From CAYFFV01 sp964342695 (GTDB lineage Bacteria > Acidobacteriota > Vicinamibacteria > Vicinamibacterales > UBA8438), in contig CAYFFV010000011.1 in the NCBI GenBank assembly GCA_964342695.1, positions 16,086-80,085 on the forward strand: a stretch of 64,000 nucleotides of DNA. The letters run 5' to 3'. Below, one piece after another: positions 1 through 8,495 of the stretch (within the stretch, counting starts at the first letter, position 1; each line of letters begins with the position of its first letter). Both the position numbers and the translations under genes were made by a program. Below the pieces are notes generated by a model. The model made no database searches. It saw only the letters and a program-made list of their open reading frames with translations, and was not told the DNA's origin.

Positions 1-849
1 ACAAACTCGACTTTAGCTCTCAATCCGACCACTGGATCAGTCTCTTGGTATTTTCAACACGTTCCTGCCGAGACCCTTGATCTGGACAGTGTCTACGAAC
101 GAGTTCTCATAGATCTCGATGATCAGCGCTATCTTTTCACGGCTTCAAAGGATGGCCTGCTCTGGAAGCTCAATCGAGAAAACGGTGAATTTCTCGGAGT
201 TAAAGAGACAGTATTCCAAAACATTTTCGAATCAATCAATCACTCTACGGGAACAGTTACTTATCGACCAGATATATCTGCCGCGGCTGTGGGTGAACCT
301 GTCCAGGCATGCCCAGGTTTGTTCGGAGGCCATAACTGGCAGGCCTCAGCATATAGTCCAGAGAATGAAACCCTCATCATCCCTCTTCAACAAATGTGTA
401 TGAACCTCACCGGGCAACCTGTCGAACTGACAGAAGGAAGCGGGGGAACAGCGGGTATTCCTGAGATCTTACATATGCCAGGCACTGACAACCAGGTCGG
501 AAAACTGGCCGCATATAATGTGCGTACTTTAGAGGAAATGTGGAGTATCCAGCAACGAGCCTCTTTTTTGACGTCCGCCACGACAACTGGTGGTGGCCTT
601 GTATTTATTGGTGATGTAGACCGCTACTTCAAAGCGCTTGACGCCACGACGGGAGACGTGCTGTGGGAGACCCGCTTAGGACATGCCGCCCATGGCTATC
701 CCATTACCTATGAAGCCAACGGCACTCAGTATGTAGCAGTGCCGACAGGACTCGGACTTTTCCGGACGATCTCAGCCGTCCTCAGTCCAGAGATATTCTC
801 TCCCTCGAATGGTAATGCTTTGTACGTATTTGCACTTCCTCAAGAGTAA
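1..849 (+). CDS. PQQ-dependent alcohol dehydrogenase, C-terminal part (5' end outside window)
   Basis: The reading frame is open from base 1 to the TAA at 847-849, giving about 282 residues with no start inside the window, so the gene begins upstream. The product matches the C-terminal half of periplasmic methanol/ethanol-type quinoprotein dehydrogenases, which oxidise alcohols with PQQ. Visible family signatures are LALNPTTGSVSWYFQ at the very start, LFTASKDGLLWKLNRENGE, CPGLFGGHNWQASAYSP, and the propeller-blade motif ALDATTGDVLWETRLG followed by HGYPITYEANGTQYVAV. The GTG at 289 is internal and not a start. It converges on the TonB-dependent receptor across a shared hairpin. Substrate and any cytochrome domain cannot be judged because the N-terminus is missing. 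Confidence 0.9.
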   Translation, partial: TNSTLALNPTTGSVSWYFQHVPAETLDLDSVYERVLIDLDDQRYLFTASKDGLLWKLNRENGEFLGVKETVFQNIFESINHSTGTVTYRPDISAAAVGEPVQACPGLFGGHNWQASAYSPENETLIIPLQQMCMNLTGQPVELTEGSGGTAGIPEILHMPGTDNQVGKLAAYNVRTLEEMWSIQQRASFLTSATTTGGGLVFIGDVDRYFKALDATTGDVLWETRLGHAAHGYPITYEANGTQYVAVPTGLGLFRTISAVLSPEIFSPSNGNALYVFALPQE

Positions 850-867
850 GCGCGCTAATAATTAACC

Positions 868-912
868 AAAATAGTACGGCCTAGAATCCATTTGATTCTA
901 GACTGTACTTTT
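868..912. terminator. Bidirectional hairpin terminator between convergent genes
   Basis: An inverted repeat lies between two convergent stop codons. The outer arms are AGTAC (873-877) and GTACT (905-909); the inner arms are CTAGAATC (881-888) and GATTCTAG (894-901) around the 5-base loop CATTT. A short T run follows on the right and a short A run precedes on the left, so the structure could end transcription of the PQQ dehydrogenase rightwards and of the receptor leftwards. Confidence 0.6.
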
Positions 913-928
913 CAGCAATCTAACGAGA

Positions 929-3283
929 TCAGAAGGAAATATTCAGGGCAACTCTGGCAGTTCTTGGCAAACTTGGATGGAAGTGAATGTCATCGACTCC
1001 GTCCAGAGGTTCTCCCAGCAGACGGGAAGTGTAATAATAATCAATATCGGACACATCAGAATTCAGCAGGTTAAATGCTTCAACCACCACATTCATTCGG
1101 TCATTAATCTCGTAGCCTATCTCGCCATTCCAAATCGATGTAGATGACGACATGAAACTTCCATCTTCGACAAGCGGTCGAGGACCAAAATGCCGAAGCC
1201 GCAAAGAACCAAAGAATTTATTGGAGTCCGTCGGCTTAACCGTTATGCCACCTGAAACGACCCGATCAAGAGCCCCAGGAATGAGCATCCCCGCGGGATC
1301 GTAATCTGAAAACTCTGCATTCGAAAAAGAAAGATCGAGCTCACCTACCAGCCATTCTGTAAACGTCCAGTAATTCGTCCACTCAAGCCCGAAACGCCTA
1401 CTGGGCCGACTCGCCTCAGCAATTCCAGCATCCCCGACAAAAATAAGTTCAGAATCAAACGACAGATACCACAGAGCAACGGTAGTCTGAAGACCATCAA
1501 TAGCGACGGATCTAATGCCCACCTCTGCCCCTCGAGCCGGAACTAAAGGCGACTCTGAATCCACCGGATCACCTGAGACCGGATCGACGTGAGTTGTTGC
1601 CGCCCGCGGGTCATTACTGTGAAAGCCTGTACCGTAATTCAGATAAATTTCTGTTGATTTCCATGGCCCGAGAACAGCCGTGAGTTTTGGACTTACAATT
1701 CCTGATGTGCCCGATCCTGTGTTTGCAGCTCGAATAGCATCAACATCATACCGATAGATATCGCCACGAAGCCCAAGGCTTGTACGGAAGAATCTGCTCC
1801 ACTCAATTTCACTTTGCGCAAATAGCCCAACCGTAGTCTGAGACACGCTATCGTTTCGAATGGTATTGACGCGTCGTCGATCAACAGTGTCATACAAGCC
1901 AACGGACCCAACCTGGTCATGGCGCAAACTGCTGCCTATTGAAGACTCAACAGACCGACCAAAAACATTTCCAAGACGCCTGTGAACGATTTTTCCTCCA
2001 CCCACAACCCGTCTGCCTTCCTGCTCCACCTGATCTCCATTCAGCGGATGGACTAAGAAATACGTAAAATTTTGAAAGAGATTTAATCCGGCTCGCAATC
2101 CGTAAACGGTCACCCGAGTCGATTGATTGCCGCTCGACTGCAGCCAATCGAAGGCACCTGAATACCGGTATGTTCGACCAGCGTCCGTGTCATCGATATT
2201 TCCAAAACGATTAATTGCGCCAGACTCAACCGCCCTTAATGGAATCTGATCTGTCGAATTCCAATTTGCGGAATACCCCATCCCTGTGAAAGAGAAACCA
2301 TTCCGTTGATCACCTCGACTATACCGAATAACGCCATTTACCTTGCGCATCTCGTCCGGCATTACCCAGGGTCCATCATTCTTGCCCAACTCCAAGGCAA
2401 CCAGAAAGTTTCCGTCGCCTATTTTCGGTGACGCCGCACCAAGAACACGCGTCCACCCTTGACCCCCGGCACTGACACTAAAAATTGGTCTATCCAATAC
2501 GTTCACATAGTTAATATTTGCAGATCCCGCAGCAGAGAAATCGCCATGTTCAGCAAAATACGGCCCTTTTGTATACTGGACACCACTGACCAATTCTGGA
2601 ATCAACAGGTTAACATCACTATAACCATGGGCATGCGCGCCAGAAGATTCATTCATTGGCACGCCGACCAAGGTGGTAGCAAAGTCAGATCCGTGATCCA
2701 GATTAAAACCTCGCAGGTAATACTGGTTTGCCTTTCCTTCCCCACTATGTTGGCTTGTAATAAAACCAGGAACGGTCTCAAGAACTTCCCCGGGTCGCAT
2801 GATTGGTCTTGTCTCCAATTGTTCGGCAGTAATAGCGCCAACACTGGCCGACGTGGCAATGCCAACTAAATTCTCTCGGGGGTTTTCCAAGTCGGCTATA
2901 TTTCGAAACGTTCGTGACCCAGTGACAACAACATCTGCGGTCAATGAAAGCGAAAGAACTGTATCCCAGCGATTCTCTCCGACGACTGCATCAAAATCTA
3001 TTCGAGAGGTTGAAAAATTTATTAAGCGAAACGTGAGAGTAGCACTCCCAAGTTTTACGGCTTCGAATCGATAAACACCTTCAGCGTCAGTCGTCGTTGA
3101 AGACCCCTGTCCGCTCTGATCTTCATACTCTACCGAGACACCAGGCAGCACTCCTCCTGTTTCATCAAACACTGTCCCTTGAACAGCAGTGTTTTCTTGC
3201 CCAAAAACCTGCCCTCCGACCAACACGAGACTTAACACGGCGAACGTGAACACACTTCTAAAAACCTTAGATATTAAAAACAT
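929..3283 (-). CDS. TonB-dependent receptor with N-terminal carboxypeptidase-regulatory-like domain
   Basis: This is a 784-residue outer-membrane transporter. Residues 1-28 form a signal peptide ending around VFGQE. A CarboxypepD_reg-like beta-sandwich follows at about 33-112, then a plug domain at about 120-250 with the motif VVTGSR and the segment YYLRGFNLDHGSDF. A 22-strand barrel would occupy the rest, and the protein ends in ALNISF with a terminal Phe, the usual outer-membrane insertion signal. The carboxypeptidase-like N-domain is typical of Acidobacteriota and Bacteroidota receptors. The ligand is unknown; the plug motif SSGAHAHGYSD is histidine-containing but does not identify a substrate. 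A two-component system lies immediately upstream on the same strand. The start has GAGG four bases before ATG. Confidence 0.95.
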   Translation of the reverse strand: MFLISKVFRSVFTFAVLSLVLVGGQVFGQENTAVQGTVFDETGGVLPGVSVEYEDQSGQGSSTTTDAEGVYRFEAVKLGSATLTFRLINFSTSRIDFDAVVGENRWDTVLSLSLTADVVVTGSRTFRNIADLENPRENLVGIATSASVGAITAEQLETRPIMRPGEVLETVPGFITSQHSGEGKANQYYLRGFNLDHGSDFATTLVGVPMNESSGAHAHGYSDVNLLIPELVSGVQYTKGPYFAEHGDFSAAGSANINYVNVLDRPIFSVSAGGQGWTRVLGAASPKIGDGNFLVALELGKNDGPWVMPDEMRKVNGVIRYSRGDQRNGFSFTGMGYSANWNSTDQIPLRAVESGAINRFGNIDDTDAGRTYRYSGAFDWLQSSGNQSTRVTVYGLRAGLNLFQNFTYFLVHPLNGDQVEQEGRRVVGGGKIVHRRLGNVFGRSVESSIGSSLRHDQVGSVGLYDTVDRRRVNTIRNDSVSQTTVGLFAQSEIEWSRFFRTSLGLRGDIYRYDVDAIRAANTGSGTSGIVSPKLTAVLGPWKSTEIYLNYGTGFHSNDPRAATTHVDPVSGDPVDSESPLVPARGAEVGIRSVAIDGLQTTVALWYLSFDSELIFVGDAGIAEASRPSRRFGLEWTNYWTFTEWLVGELDLSFSNAEFSDYDPAGMLIPGALDRVVSGGITVKPTDSNKFFGSLRLRHFGPRPLVEDGSFMSSSTSIWNGEIGYEINDRMNVVVEAFNLLNSDVSDIDYYYTSRLLGEPLDGVDDIHFHPSLPRTARVALNISF

Positions 3284-3324
3284 GATCCTCTAATTCAAGT
3301 AGATAAAGAAAAATATGTACTAAC

Positions 3325-3334
3325 AAACATGTTT
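3325..3334. promoter_or_regulatory. Perfect 10-base palindrome upstream of the receptor gene
   Basis: AAACATGTTT is a perfect palindrome lying about 41 bases upstream of the receptor start codon, inside an AT-rich 100-base gap. It could be an operator for the neighbouring response regulator, but a 10-base palindrome in AT-rich DNA can occur by chance. Confidence 0.25.
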
Positions 3335-3382
3335 AATTATCGATTACTTCTGTGCGGGAAATTCTGAAGATTTGCTGAATTT

Positions 3383-4756
3383 TTAAAGTTCGTCTATCGG
3401 CAAGCTAAGAATAAAACAACTCCCACCGAGCTTGCTTCGCTCGTAACGCAAACTCCCACCATGGGCCTCAACTGCTTTTGAAGCCAACGCAAGGCCAAGG
3501 CCAACACCCTCGACTGCTAAGTCATCTTGTTGCCCTCTACGGTATCGATCAAAAACTCTCGTCTCCTCTTTCCCTGCTAGACCAGGCCCAGAATCATTAA
3601 TCAATATATCGGCATACCCATCAGATTTCTTCAGAAACACCGTAATCGTTCCACCTGAAGGGGTATATTTGATCGCATTGTCAACTAGATTCATCGTCGC
3701 TTCACGAATTAAAACTGGATCTCCGTCAATTAAGATCGATTCACTTTCCGCAAGGGTAAGATCCTGATCTTTATTCTCTGCAAGCACAACCACGGTACTC
3801 ACCACGCTTTTAAGAAGTTCTCCTAAGTCGAAAGATTTGTTGGCAATCGCCAGGTGCTCTCTATCACTCCTCGCAATCATCAAAAGTCTGTCCGTTAAAT
3901 ACGTCAGCCGATCAACTTCCTCCAGCACACTCCCAATAATATTTTGGTATTCAAGAACAGAACGAACTCGACTGAGACCAGTCTCGCCGACACTTCTAAT
4001 CACCGCCAGCGGACTCCGAATCTGATGGGATACATTCGCAGAAAACTCTTGTATTTCTTTAAAGGACACATCTAATCGTTTCAACATTTTATTGAAAAGC
4101 AACCCGACCTCTCCGACTTCATCATATGGATTTTCTATCGGGAGTCCTTGTTGCAAAGTCGACACACGGATATCCCGTGCCCGCTGCCCCATATGAACCA
4201 AAGGCTTCAGAGTTCGACGGATGACAACGTAAGATGCAAAGCCAGCAAAACCTAAACCCAATGGCACACCCAACAAAAACACAAGCACAAGTTGTCCAAT
4301 CTCCTGCCGCATAAGAGCTTCCGATCGCCCGACCTGGATGATAACCGGGCGACCAAATAAATTTGTTTTTCTTGTAAACATCCTGAAAGGTGCGGGATCG
4401 CCATCAAGGGACCTGAAGAAACCATCTGGATCGCCAAGAAACCGATCGGAGTTCTCGACCTGCAAGCGCTGCGCTATAGCTGTCCGATAAATCGGCTCTC
4501 CACGGTTACTCCAGACTTGAAGCCAAGGACTCATTTCAATATATTGATCACCCTCATACCATGTAAACACACCCTCCCGATCGACCTGAACCATCTCCTC
4601 TGCCCATCGCGCATCACTACGTAGCAGGCTATCCAAATCGCTATCAGCATTACGGTAAATAAACAAAGTCACGACTACTGAATAGATCAACAACACCCCC
4701 ACCACAACAAGCAGGTTCCAGGCTACTAATCGAATGCTAAGTTTCGAAAAATTCAT
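3383..4756 (-). CDS. Two-component sensor histidine kinase (HAMP, HisKA, HATPase)
   Basis: This inner-membrane sensor kinase has about 457 residues from the chosen ATG. Transmembrane helices lie at about 12-34 and 154-178 and flank a periplasmic sensor of about 120 residues. A HAMP linker follows. The H-box NVSHQIRSPLAV carries the phosphorylated His244. The N-box LVDNAIKYTPSGG is near 357, and the glycine-rich ATP lid contains GVGLGLALASKAVEAHGG. The frame is open to 4885, but starting there would overlap the regulator gene by over 100 bases. The ATG at 4756 lies 16 bases after the regulator stop and directly precedes the first membrane helix. Together with the next gene it forms an OmpR/EnvZ-like operon read towards the TonB-dependent receptor, which it may control. 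Confidence 0.93.
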   Translation of the reverse strand: MNFSKLSIRLVAWNLLVVVGVLLIYSVVVTLFIYRNADSDLDSLLRSDARWAEEMVQVDREGVFTWYEGDQYIEMSPWLQVWSNRGEPIYRTAIAQRLQVENSDRFLGDPDGFFRSLDGDPAPFRMFTRKTNLFGRPVIIQVGRSEALMRQEIGQLVLVFLLGVPLGLGFAGFASYVVIRRTLKPLVHMGQRARDIRVSTLQQGLPIENPYDEVGEVGLLFNKMLKRLDVSFKEIQEFSANVSHQIRSPLAVIRSVGETGLSRVRSVLEYQNIIGSVLEEVDRLTYLTDRLLMIARSDREHLAIANKSFDLGELLKSVVSTVVVLAENKDQDLTLAESESILIDGDPVLIREATMNLVDNAIKYTPSGGTITVFLKKSDGYADILINDSGPGLAGKEETRVFDRYRRGQQDDLAVEGVGLGLALASKAVEAHGGSLRYERSKLGGSCFILSLPIDEL

Positions 4757-4772
4757 TCTTTTCAAAAAAGTG

Positions 4773-5453
4773 CTATTTTTTCTCCGAAAGAGAAAATCCA
4801 ACTCCTCGCACCGTGTGTATAAGTTTCCGCGAATGGCCATCGTCAATCTTCTTTCGGAGTTTGGCGATATGGACATCAATAACATTGTTGAGGGTGATAC
4901 TGCGGATGGATTCCTTCCAGATTTCTCGAGCCAGAGTGTCTCGAGAAATCACACTATCCGCATTACGGGCTAAACATAGAAAAACATCAAATTCTTTTGA
5001 AGTAAGAAAAATATCGACACCAGCTCGTGTTAACCGACGGGACGCGACGTCTAATTCAACATCAGCGACCTTAACCAGCTCAAGAACATTGCTGACAGAT
5101 CGCCTCGTAACAGCTCGAATCCTAGCCAACACCTCTGCTACGGCAAACGGTTTCACAATGTAATCATCTGCACCGGCATTCAGTCCCACCAACCGATCAT
5201 TTAAACTGTCCCGAGCTGTCAAAATCAGAACTGGCGTGTTGACATCTTCTCTCCGAATCGTCGACAAAACACTCAATCCATCTTTTTTTGGAAGATTTAA
5301 ATCAAGCAGAACAACATCCCATTCTGCCTCTTTGAAAGTTTCAAGCGCGGACTGGCCGTTTTTTTCAACACCTACACAAAACCCCTCAGTTTCAAGGGCT
5401 TCACTAAGTGCAGCGACAACTTTTTCTTCATCTTCAATAAGAAGAACATTCAT
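4773..5453 (-). CDS. OmpR-family response regulator
   Basis: The product is 226 residues from the chosen ATG. It has an N-terminal receiver domain with the acidic pocket EDEE at 7-10, phospho-acceptor Asp51 in VVLLDLNLP and Lys in YIVKPF. A C-terminal winged-helix DNA-binding domain ends in RKLIHTVRGVGFSL. A TTG at 5471 also opens the frame, but ATG at 5453 has GGAAAG about ten bases upstream and starts with the conserved MNVLLIEDEE, so I chose it. It is the first gene of a two-gene operon with the histidine kinase downstream. It is divergent from the DUF6152-like gene. Targets are not known. Confidence 0.93.
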   Translation of the reverse strand: MNVLLIEDEEKVVAALSEALETEGFCVGVEKNGQSALETFKEAEWDVVLLDLNLPKKDGLSVLSTIRREDVNTPVLILTARDSLNDRLVGLNAGADDYIVKPFAVAEVLARIRAVTRRSVSNVLELVKVADVELDVASRRLTRAGVDIFLTSKEFDVFLCLARNADSVISRDTLAREIWKESIRSITLNNVIDVHIAKLRKKIDDGHSRKLIHTVRGVGFSLSEKK

Positions 5454-5543
5454 TGGGTAATTACTTTCCAATAGATTAATTCAATTCAACTAATCAGTGA
5501 TATGCTATCTGAAATTGATTCGGTCATCGTTTGGTGCTTATAA

Positions 5544-5960
5544 ATGAAATATCTACTAACAGGCATATTCTGGCTCATCGGGCCACTCGCGCTTATCTTA
5601 ACGACAGCGCACCACCCGACAGCCGAAATTTATAACGATGAAGAGTTAATCTCTCTAGAGGGTGAGATTGTTTTGCTATCGATTGGTCGACCTCACTCCA
5701 TTTTCCATGTAAAGGTCACGGACCTGCAGGACAACACCTCTACTTGGCTCGCGGAGTGGCGAGGTTCAAAACCGTTCTCCCGGGGCGAAGATCCTGTTGA
5801 TTCCTTGGCGATTGGCGAGCGGGTAATGCTATGCGGTAATCCAGCCAGAGACCCCAGCATGCTTCGAGTACATGTTTTGGATGTCATAGTAGATTCGTTC
5901 CACAATTTGCAAACCACGGACCAACGAGCAGAACAAGCCGTCAACACACGGTGCGACTAG
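5544..5960 (+). CDS. Secreted DUF6152-like protein
   Basis: This protein has 138 residues. An N-terminal hydrophobic signal (about 1-22) ends near AHHPTAEI. The pattern HH, then an acidic stretch, then LEGEIVLLSIGRPHSIFHVKVTD parallels the DUF6152 protein at 18126-18551, which reads AHHAFSAEFD and PHSWIHIDV. I therefore assign it as a divergent DUF6152 relative. The family is abundant in Acidobacteriota and has no established function; the fold is probably a small OB-like beta barrel. It stands alone between the two-component system, read divergently, and a quinoprotein-like propeller gene. Its similarity to DUF6152 was judged by eye. Confidence 0.7.
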   Translation: MKYLLTGIFWLIGPLALILTTAHHPTAEIYNDEELISLEGEIVLLSIGRPHSIFHVKVTDLQDNTSTWLAEWRGSKPFSRGEDPVDSLAIGERVMLCGNPARDPSMLRVHVLDVIVDSFHNLQTTDQRAEQAVNTRCD

Positions 5961-6087
5961 TGCACCTTTTACTTTTTTACTCAGAACCAAGGCGCTTTCG
6001 CAATACTCAGCGACACTATATAGTCACACTTTATGTGTAAGCTAAAGACATTCTCGGGAGTTTAATTTATACGAGTTTGGGGGTTTG

Positions 6088-7470
6088 ATGTCTCTTGCTT
6101 TAATACTCGCTTATCTTTTATCCATTCTTTTCGTAAATGCGACTGAAACGGTAGCTCAAGACAACCAGTGGGAGAAATTCAGAGGCCCAAATGCAGGTGC
6201 CGTCCCAGACGATCCCCGTCTTCCTGACGTATGGAGTGACACAAAAAATGTGATCTGGAAACAATCGGTTCCAGGCCTTGGTTGGAGTTCACCCGTTGTT
6301 TGGAATGACAGAATTTTCTTAACTTCTGCTGTCAGCACTGACGCCGAAGCTGTTCCGGTTCCTGGCCTTTACGATGAGCACGACCATATAAGTGCAAACG
6401 GCATGCATCGCTGGATGGTGTACGCACTCAATTTTGATGATGGAAAAATCCTCTGGGAACGGGAGCTCTTCCGAGAGCTTCCAGAACTCCGTCGCCACAT
6501 CAAGAACAGTTACGCATCTGAAACACCTGTCACTGACGGCGAACATTTATTTGTCTACTTTGGAAGCGTCGGACTTATTGCTGCCCTAGACATGAGTGGA
6601 GACGTTATCTGGACCAAGAACATTGGGTCCTTCAACACACTTATCGAACTTGGAACGGCCGCTTCGCCAGCCCTTCACGGAGATCGATTATTTATTGTTA
6701 ATGACAACACAACTGCTTCCTTCATGGTGGCCTTAGACAAACACACAGGGCGTGAACTTTGGAGAATCGATCGCGAGGAACGTGGAAATAATTGGTCGAC
6801 TCCGGTTGTCTGGGAGAATCGTATTCGGACTGAAATCGTTACTGTAGGCACCGACGGAGTGCGTTCCTACGACCTAGACGGACAGCTTCTATGGGAGCTG
6901 TATGGCATGTCTAACCTGACCACCCCTTCTCCCTTTATCGCAAATGGCTTGGTCTACATTAGCTCAGGATATCCAGGTGGCGCTCTTCGTCCCGTCTACG
7001 CGATACACCCTGGTGCAGAGGGAGATATTTCACTCTGGGCCGATGAGAATGCCAGTTGGTCGACGCGATTTCCCGGTAATAGAGTTTCTTCGGAGTACGT
7101 CGCATGGGCATATCCGCTCTTAGGGACTTACAACACCTCCGCACTTGTCTATAGAGGCCAATATTACACTCTCTTAGATCGAGGACTATTGATCGCACAT
7201 GACGCTCAAACAGGACAGGAAATTTATGGGCGACAGCGACTAAAGGTCGGAAGCGGTTTCTCTGCCTCTCCGTGGGGTTACAACGGAAAGGTCTTTGCCT
7301 TAAGCGAGGCAGGCGATACTTACGTGATAAAAGCTGGCGAGGAATTTGAAATCGTTCACACAAATTCCTTAAATGAAATGACACTCGCGACTCCCGCTAT
7401 TGTGCGCGGCAACCTTTTTATTCGCACTCAATCAGCCCTTTACCGAATCGCAAGGACGGAAAACCAATGA
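6088..7470 (+). CDS. Secreted PQQ-binding-like beta-propeller protein
   Basis: About 460 residues. A signal peptide (about 1-24, ending near VAQD) precedes eight-blade propeller repeats. The N-terminus WEKFRGPNAGAVPDD and KQSVPGLGWSSPVVW is typical of the PQQ_2/quinoprotein-like family of Planctomycetes and Acidobacteria. Blade motifs include ALDKHTGRELWRIDRE and AHDAQTGQEIYGRQRL. TTG at 6085 directly precedes the ATG at 6088; I chose ATG, with a G-run just upstream. The family includes BamB-like scaffold proteins and enzymes, and no catalytic residues can be assigned, so the function is open. Its stop codon overlaps the start of the LVIVD gene (ATGA), so the two are translationally coupled. 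Confidence 0.88.
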   Translation: MSLALILAYLLSILFVNATETVAQDNQWEKFRGPNAGAVPDDPRLPDVWSDTKNVIWKQSVPGLGWSSPVVWNDRIFLTSAVSTDAEAVPVPGLYDEHDHISANGMHRWMVYALNFDDGKILWERELFRELPELRRHIKNSYASETPVTDGEHLFVYFGSVGLIAALDMSGDVIWTKNIGSFNTLIELGTAASPALHGDRLFIVNDNTTASFMVALDKHTGRELWRIDREERGNNWSTPVVWENRIRTEIVTVGTDGVRSYDLDGQLLWELYGMSNLTTPSPFIANGLVYISSGYPGGALRPVYAIHPGAEGDISLWADENASWSTRFPGNRVSSEYVAWAYPLLGTYNTSALVYRGQYYTLLDRGLLIAHDAQTGQEIYGRQRLKVGSGFSASPWGYNGKVFALSEAGDTYVIKAGEEFEIVHTNSLNEMTLATPAIVRGNLFIRTQSALYRIARTENQ

Positions 7471-8462
7471 GGCGGCACATCTTCTTCAAGCGGACTTTCA
7501 TTGCAACAGTCTTTGTTTTTGTAGGCTCTCTCTCTCAGATTATTCAAGCTCAAGATTTTCATGAAATTATTCACCTTGAAGTTCCAGCCGATTTAGTTCA
7601 ATTAGAGGACAACAAACTCTTTATCGCAGCAGAAGCAACCCTGACAATCTTTGATATTTCAAAACTCGATTCTCCTCAGCGACTTTCCTCTTATGAATTC
7701 CCAGAGAAAATTTGGGATTTTTCAATCATTGGAACTCATGTCTATGTCGCGGCTGATTTCTTCGGCCTAGGTATTCTTGATATCTCAGACCCCATAAACC
7801 CTGAACTTATCGGTTCTGTCAAGACGCCAGGCCAAGCCAAGGACGTTGAAATTTCTGGCGCTACTGCTCTTCTAGCTGATCACATGTCAGGAGTCGACTT
7901 AGTTGACATCACAGACCCAGAGACACCCACTGCCATAGGCTCGGTGTATCTAGACGGGTACGGTCGAGATGTAGCCGCCTCCGGCACTATTGGCTACGCT
8001 GTTGATGACCCGTCTGGGTTTTATGTAATCGACTTACAGGAACGAGATTCGTGGGAGCCCCTCTCTGCAATTCAATCTGCAAACGGCCCACGAATTGTCG
8101 AGATCGAGGATGATTTAGCTCTCTTGGTGGGAAAAGGCACACTTCAAATTTATGATATCTCTAATCCAACGGCACCGACACATCGTTCAAACTATGGAAC
8201 ACCCGGAGGTGCACATCGTGCGGTCCTATTCGACAATCACGCTTATGTAGCAGATGGCAAGATGGGTCTACTGGTCGTTGATTTAAACAATCCTTTAGTG
8301 CCCACAGTCGCTGCCAGCTACCGACACTCTGAACCCGTTCGGGACGTAGCAGTCTATGGTAATCTCGTCGTTATTGCAGTGGGACCTCTGCCAACTGGCA
8401 TTCGTCGATCCCAAGGGGGTGGAGGCGTTATTCTATTGAATCGAGGGACACAACAGAACTAA
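7467..8462 (+). CDS. Secreted LVIVD-repeat beta-propeller protein
   Basis: This 331-residue protein starts with a signal peptide ending around IIQAQD. It contains about six repeats of the LVIVD type, seen as NKLFIAAEATLTIFDISKLDSP, GLGILDISDPINPELIGSV, GVDLVDITDPETPTAIGSV, TLQIYDISNPTAPTHRS and GLLVVDLNNPLVPTVAA. Such repeats form bacterial surface or periplasmic propellers with no defined activity. Its ATG overlaps the TGA of the preceding propeller gene by four bases, which suggests co-translation and perhaps complex formation. The C-terminus is short and Gly-rich, with no membrane anchor. Confidence 0.88.
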   Translation: MRRHIFFKRTFIATVFVFVGSLSQIIQAQDFHEIIHLEVPADLVQLEDNKLFIAAEATLTIFDISKLDSPQRLSSYEFPEKIWDFSIIGTHVYVAADFFGLGILDISDPINPELIGSVKTPGQAKDVEISGATALLADHMSGVDLVDITDPETPTAIGSVYLDGYGRDVAASGTIGYAVDDPSGFYVIDLQERDSWEPLSAIQSANGPRIVEIEDDLALLVGKGTLQIYDISNPTAPTHRSNYGTPGGAHRAVLFDNHAYVADGKMGLLVVDLNNPLVPTVAASYRHSEPVRDVAVYGNLVVIAVGPLPTGIRRSQGGGGVILLNRGTQQN

Positions 8463-8495
8463 CAGAAAATATCGCTTTTCTACATTCCTACTAAG

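Noticed and set aside
289..849. GTG at 289 as the start of the first gene
   Set aside because: The frame is open to the left edge and the upstream residues match the PQQ dehydrogenase family, so 289 is internal.
2459..2869. 136-residue frame opposite the TonB-dependent receptor
   Set aside because: Antisense to a well-supported receptor gene with no recognisable domain; judged a shadow frame.
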